Part shown: piece by piece, positions 4,470 to 5,470 of the stretch
How the letters are laid out: each line of letters opens with the position of its first letter
Numbering within the stretch: position 1 is the first letter of the stretch
Assembly (NCBI GenBank): GCA_023259575.1
Contig: JALRHN010000140.1
Coordinates: 1 to 5,470, forward strand
DNA from: Candidatus Kapaibacterium sp.
GTDB taxonomy: Bacteria; Bacteroidota; Ignavibacteria; Kapaibacteriales; UBA961
Direction of reading: 5' to 3'
Length of the DNA stretch: 5,470 nucleotides
Position numbers and translations under genes: made by a program
The notes under the pieces: generated by a model
Database searches by the model: none
The model's input: the letters and a program-made list of their open reading frames with translations, nothing else
What the model was told of the DNA's origin: nothing

Positions 4470-4705
4470 TGAAAGTTAATTTTTCAGTTTCAGGCACTAT
4501 GGAAATTCCTGATGATGCAGTAAAGCATTATGATGTTGCTGGTGAATTATATGCATTTGAATTTAATAATAATATGTATATGCTTCAGGTTTGTTTAGTT
4601 GCTGAAAGTCCTGATGGTGAATATGATATCGTTCATCAATACGACGAAATGCATGAACATAATATTAATAACCTTAGATACGATACAGCAAACTTTATTG
4701 AATAA
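4469..4705 (+). CDS. Small IPD-motif protein, related at the N-terminus to the gene at 4031
   Basis: This 78-residue acidic protein begins MKVNFSVSGTMEIPDDAVKHYD. The first 22 residues resemble the gene at 4031, suggesting an old duplication or a shared small domain. The middle has a strand-like stretch (YAFEFNNNMYMLQVCLVAE), and the rest is rich in Asp, Glu, His and Tyr (DGEYDIVHQYDEMHEHNINNLRYD). The H-x-x-x-E and H-x-H spacing in EMHEHN may bind metal, but this is speculative. The start has a good Shine-Dalgarno and a one-base overlap with the upstream stop. An intrinsic terminator follows 5 nt after the stop, making this the end of the transcript. Confidence 0.75.
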   Translation: MKVNFSVSGTMEIPDDAVKHYDVAGELYAFEFNNNMYMLQVCLVAESPDGEYDIVHQYDEMHEHNINNLRYDTANFIE

Positions 4706-4710
4706 AATAT

Positions 4711-4739
4711 AGCCCAGAAAATAATCTGGGCTTTTTCTT
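4711..4739 (+). terminator. Intrinsic terminator after the IPD-motif genes
   Basis: AGCCCAGA (4711-4718) pairs with TCTGGGCT (4725-4732) around the loop AAATAA, followed by TTTTTCTT. The GC-rich 8-bp stem and T-run are typical of a rho-independent terminator. Confidence 0.88.
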
Positions 4740-4766
4740 GCAATCATATGTAACAGATGATACTAT
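4738..4766 (+). promoter_or_regulatory. Sigma70-like promoter for the Api92-like gene
   Basis: TTGCAA (4738-4743) and TACTAT (4761-4766) are separated by 17 nt, and the -10 is preceded by TG-A, an extended -10. The -35 begins within the tail of the terminator, a compact terminator-promoter junction. Transcription would start near 4773. Confidence 0.55.
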
Positions 4767-4786
4767 TCCTTGTTGGTGATTATTGT

Positions 4787-4792
4787 AAGGAG
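4787..4792 (+). promoter_or_regulatory. Shine-Dalgarno for the Api92-like gene
   Basis: AAGGAG lies 11 nt before ATG 4804, somewhat distant. A second purine run, GAGAG, lies closer at about 4796-4800. No better in-frame start is nearer. Confidence 0.6.
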
Positions 4793-4803
4793 AATCGAGA
4801 GAT

Positions 4804-5457
4804 ATGCCTAACTGGGTAATGAACGAACTAACCTGCATCTTTGAAACTAAAGAAGAATGCGAAGGGTTTAAGAGCAAGGTAGATGTAGAGAATCTTTATA
4901 ATTCTTTCTTTCCTATGCCTGAAATTTTGAGCGACACACAAAGTCCTGATGTTAATGTCAGCAAATTGATTCTTGAGTACAATCGGGAAACAAATTCTAC
5001 AGCAATTGGTCTCACTGAAATTATCAATAGTGGTCATTCTTGGTTGGCTGGACTCGCACAACAAGCACTAAAGAATCAAGAAGCAAAAATCGCTACTGGT
5101 TTTTCTAACTGGTATGATTGGTGTTGTACGAATTGGGGTGTTAAATGGGATGCATCTGATGTTCAAGTTAAAGAACTCCCTGATTTCAATACAGTAATAT
5201 ATTCTTTTAATAGTCCTTGGGATACTCCAGAGAAATTTGTAAAAGAATTGTCTAAACTATATCCTAGTGCTATATTTGAAATGGTATCAGGCTCTATTGA
5301 AAATGATAACCATTATGAATTTACCTGTAAGAATGGCAATATGGAAATTACCAGTTGCTATGGTTCATTTCGAGAAGCAGTAGAAGATGGTAAATGGGGC
5401 GGTATGGATGAATGGTCTGATGTTTTTGAATCTGAAGAAGAGGATGAAGAAGTATGA
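4804..5457 (+). CDS. Api92-like (DUF1281-type) phage protein with ferredoxin-like fold
   Basis: This 217-residue protein opens with MPNWVMNELTC, the signature start of Api92-like proteins found in phages and phage-derived islands. FFPMPE (35-40) follows, as in the F-x-x-x-P-x-P-E element of the family. The hallmark SNWYDWCCTNWGVKWDA (101-117) comes next, then a strand and turn with FNSPWDTPEKFVKELSKLYP (135-154), as in the C-terminal ferredoxin-like domain. It ends in a very acidic tail (EDGKWGGMDEWSDVFESEEEDEEV). The molecular role of this family is not established; it is cytoplasmic, with no signal or membrane segment. It has its own promoter after a terminator, so it starts a new transcript. 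Its stop overlaps the ATG of the next gene. Codon use is a little less AT-biased than in the cassette at 2271-3883. Confidence 0.82.
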   Translation: MPNWVMNELTCIFETKEECEGFKSKVDVENLYNSFFPMPEILSDTQSPDVNVSKLILEYNRETNSTAIGLTEIINSGHSWLAGLAQQALKNQEAKIATGFSNWYDWCCTNWGVKWDASDVQVKELPDFNTVIYSFNSPWDTPEKFVKELSKLYPSAIFEMVSGSIENDNHYEFTCKNGNMEITSCYGSFREAVEDGKWGGMDEWSDVFESEEEDEEV

Positions 5458-5470
5458 CAATTAAGGAACT
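5454..5470 (+). CDS. Start of a further gene, cut by the window end
   Basis: ATG 5454 overlaps the TGA of the Api92-like gene (ATGA) and opens MTIKE before the window ends. A purine-rich GAGGATGAAGAAG upstream could serve the ribosome. The ATGA junction is used elsewhere in this window, which supports it; too little sequence remains for a function. Confidence 0.45.

Noticed and set aside
4695..4877. 60-aa open frame on the - strand
   Set aside because: It covers an intrinsic terminator, a promoter and the start of the well-supported Api92-like gene.
4828..5064. 78-aa open frame on the - strand
   Set aside because: It is a shadow of the Api92-like gene, with no start signal and low-quality composition.

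Overview
The window is AT-rich, densely packed and coded entirely on the + strand, with short genes that overlap by 1-8 nt or sit in tight runs. The content fits an accessory region of a large tailed-phage genome: an NrdG-type radical-SAM activase, a phage-type small-molecule methyltransferase, an Api92-like (DUF1281-type) protein and many small orphan genes. The Sec signal peptide followed by beta-rich sequence points to a Gram-negative host, and NrdG points to a host that can grow without oxygen. Both host statements are inference. No tRNA, rRNA, CRISPR array, insertion sequence or integrase was seen, and no gene-free stretch exceeds 150 bp.

Block A (1 to about 1750) holds the 3' part of an nrdG-like gene, a SAM methyltransferase, an acidic protein beginning GRPRK, and a 68-aa protein whose first codons form a perfect 15-bp inverted repeat. 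The block carries an unusual signature. The hexamer TTCGAG occurs 16 times, always on the coding strand, in all three reading frames and once between genes. TTGAG is absent from the same strand. The signature stops abruptly near 1750. An extended -10 promoter at the end of the block then drives a signal-peptide protein (1784-2236).

Block B (2271-3883) is a four-gene cassette with 4-8 nt overlaps and no recognisable Shine-Dalgarno sequences. It codes for a zinc-ribbon-like membrane protein, a 204-aa helical protein, a 74-aa acidic protein and a 157-aa protein with an SCSGH motif. The first start codon lies in the loop of a perfect 11-bp hairpin, and a terminator-like hairpin follows inside the same gene. 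A clear intrinsic terminator closes the cassette. I recognise no family with confidence, so this is the best candidate here for an undescribed small system.

Block C (4031-4705) has two short genes with related N-termini (F-[ST]-x-x-x-E-I-P-D type) flanking a 65-aa basic aromatic-rich protein, and ends in another intrinsic terminator. A sigma70-like promoter overlapping that terminator then drives the Api92-like gene (4804-5457), whose stop codon overlaps the start of a further gene running off the window.
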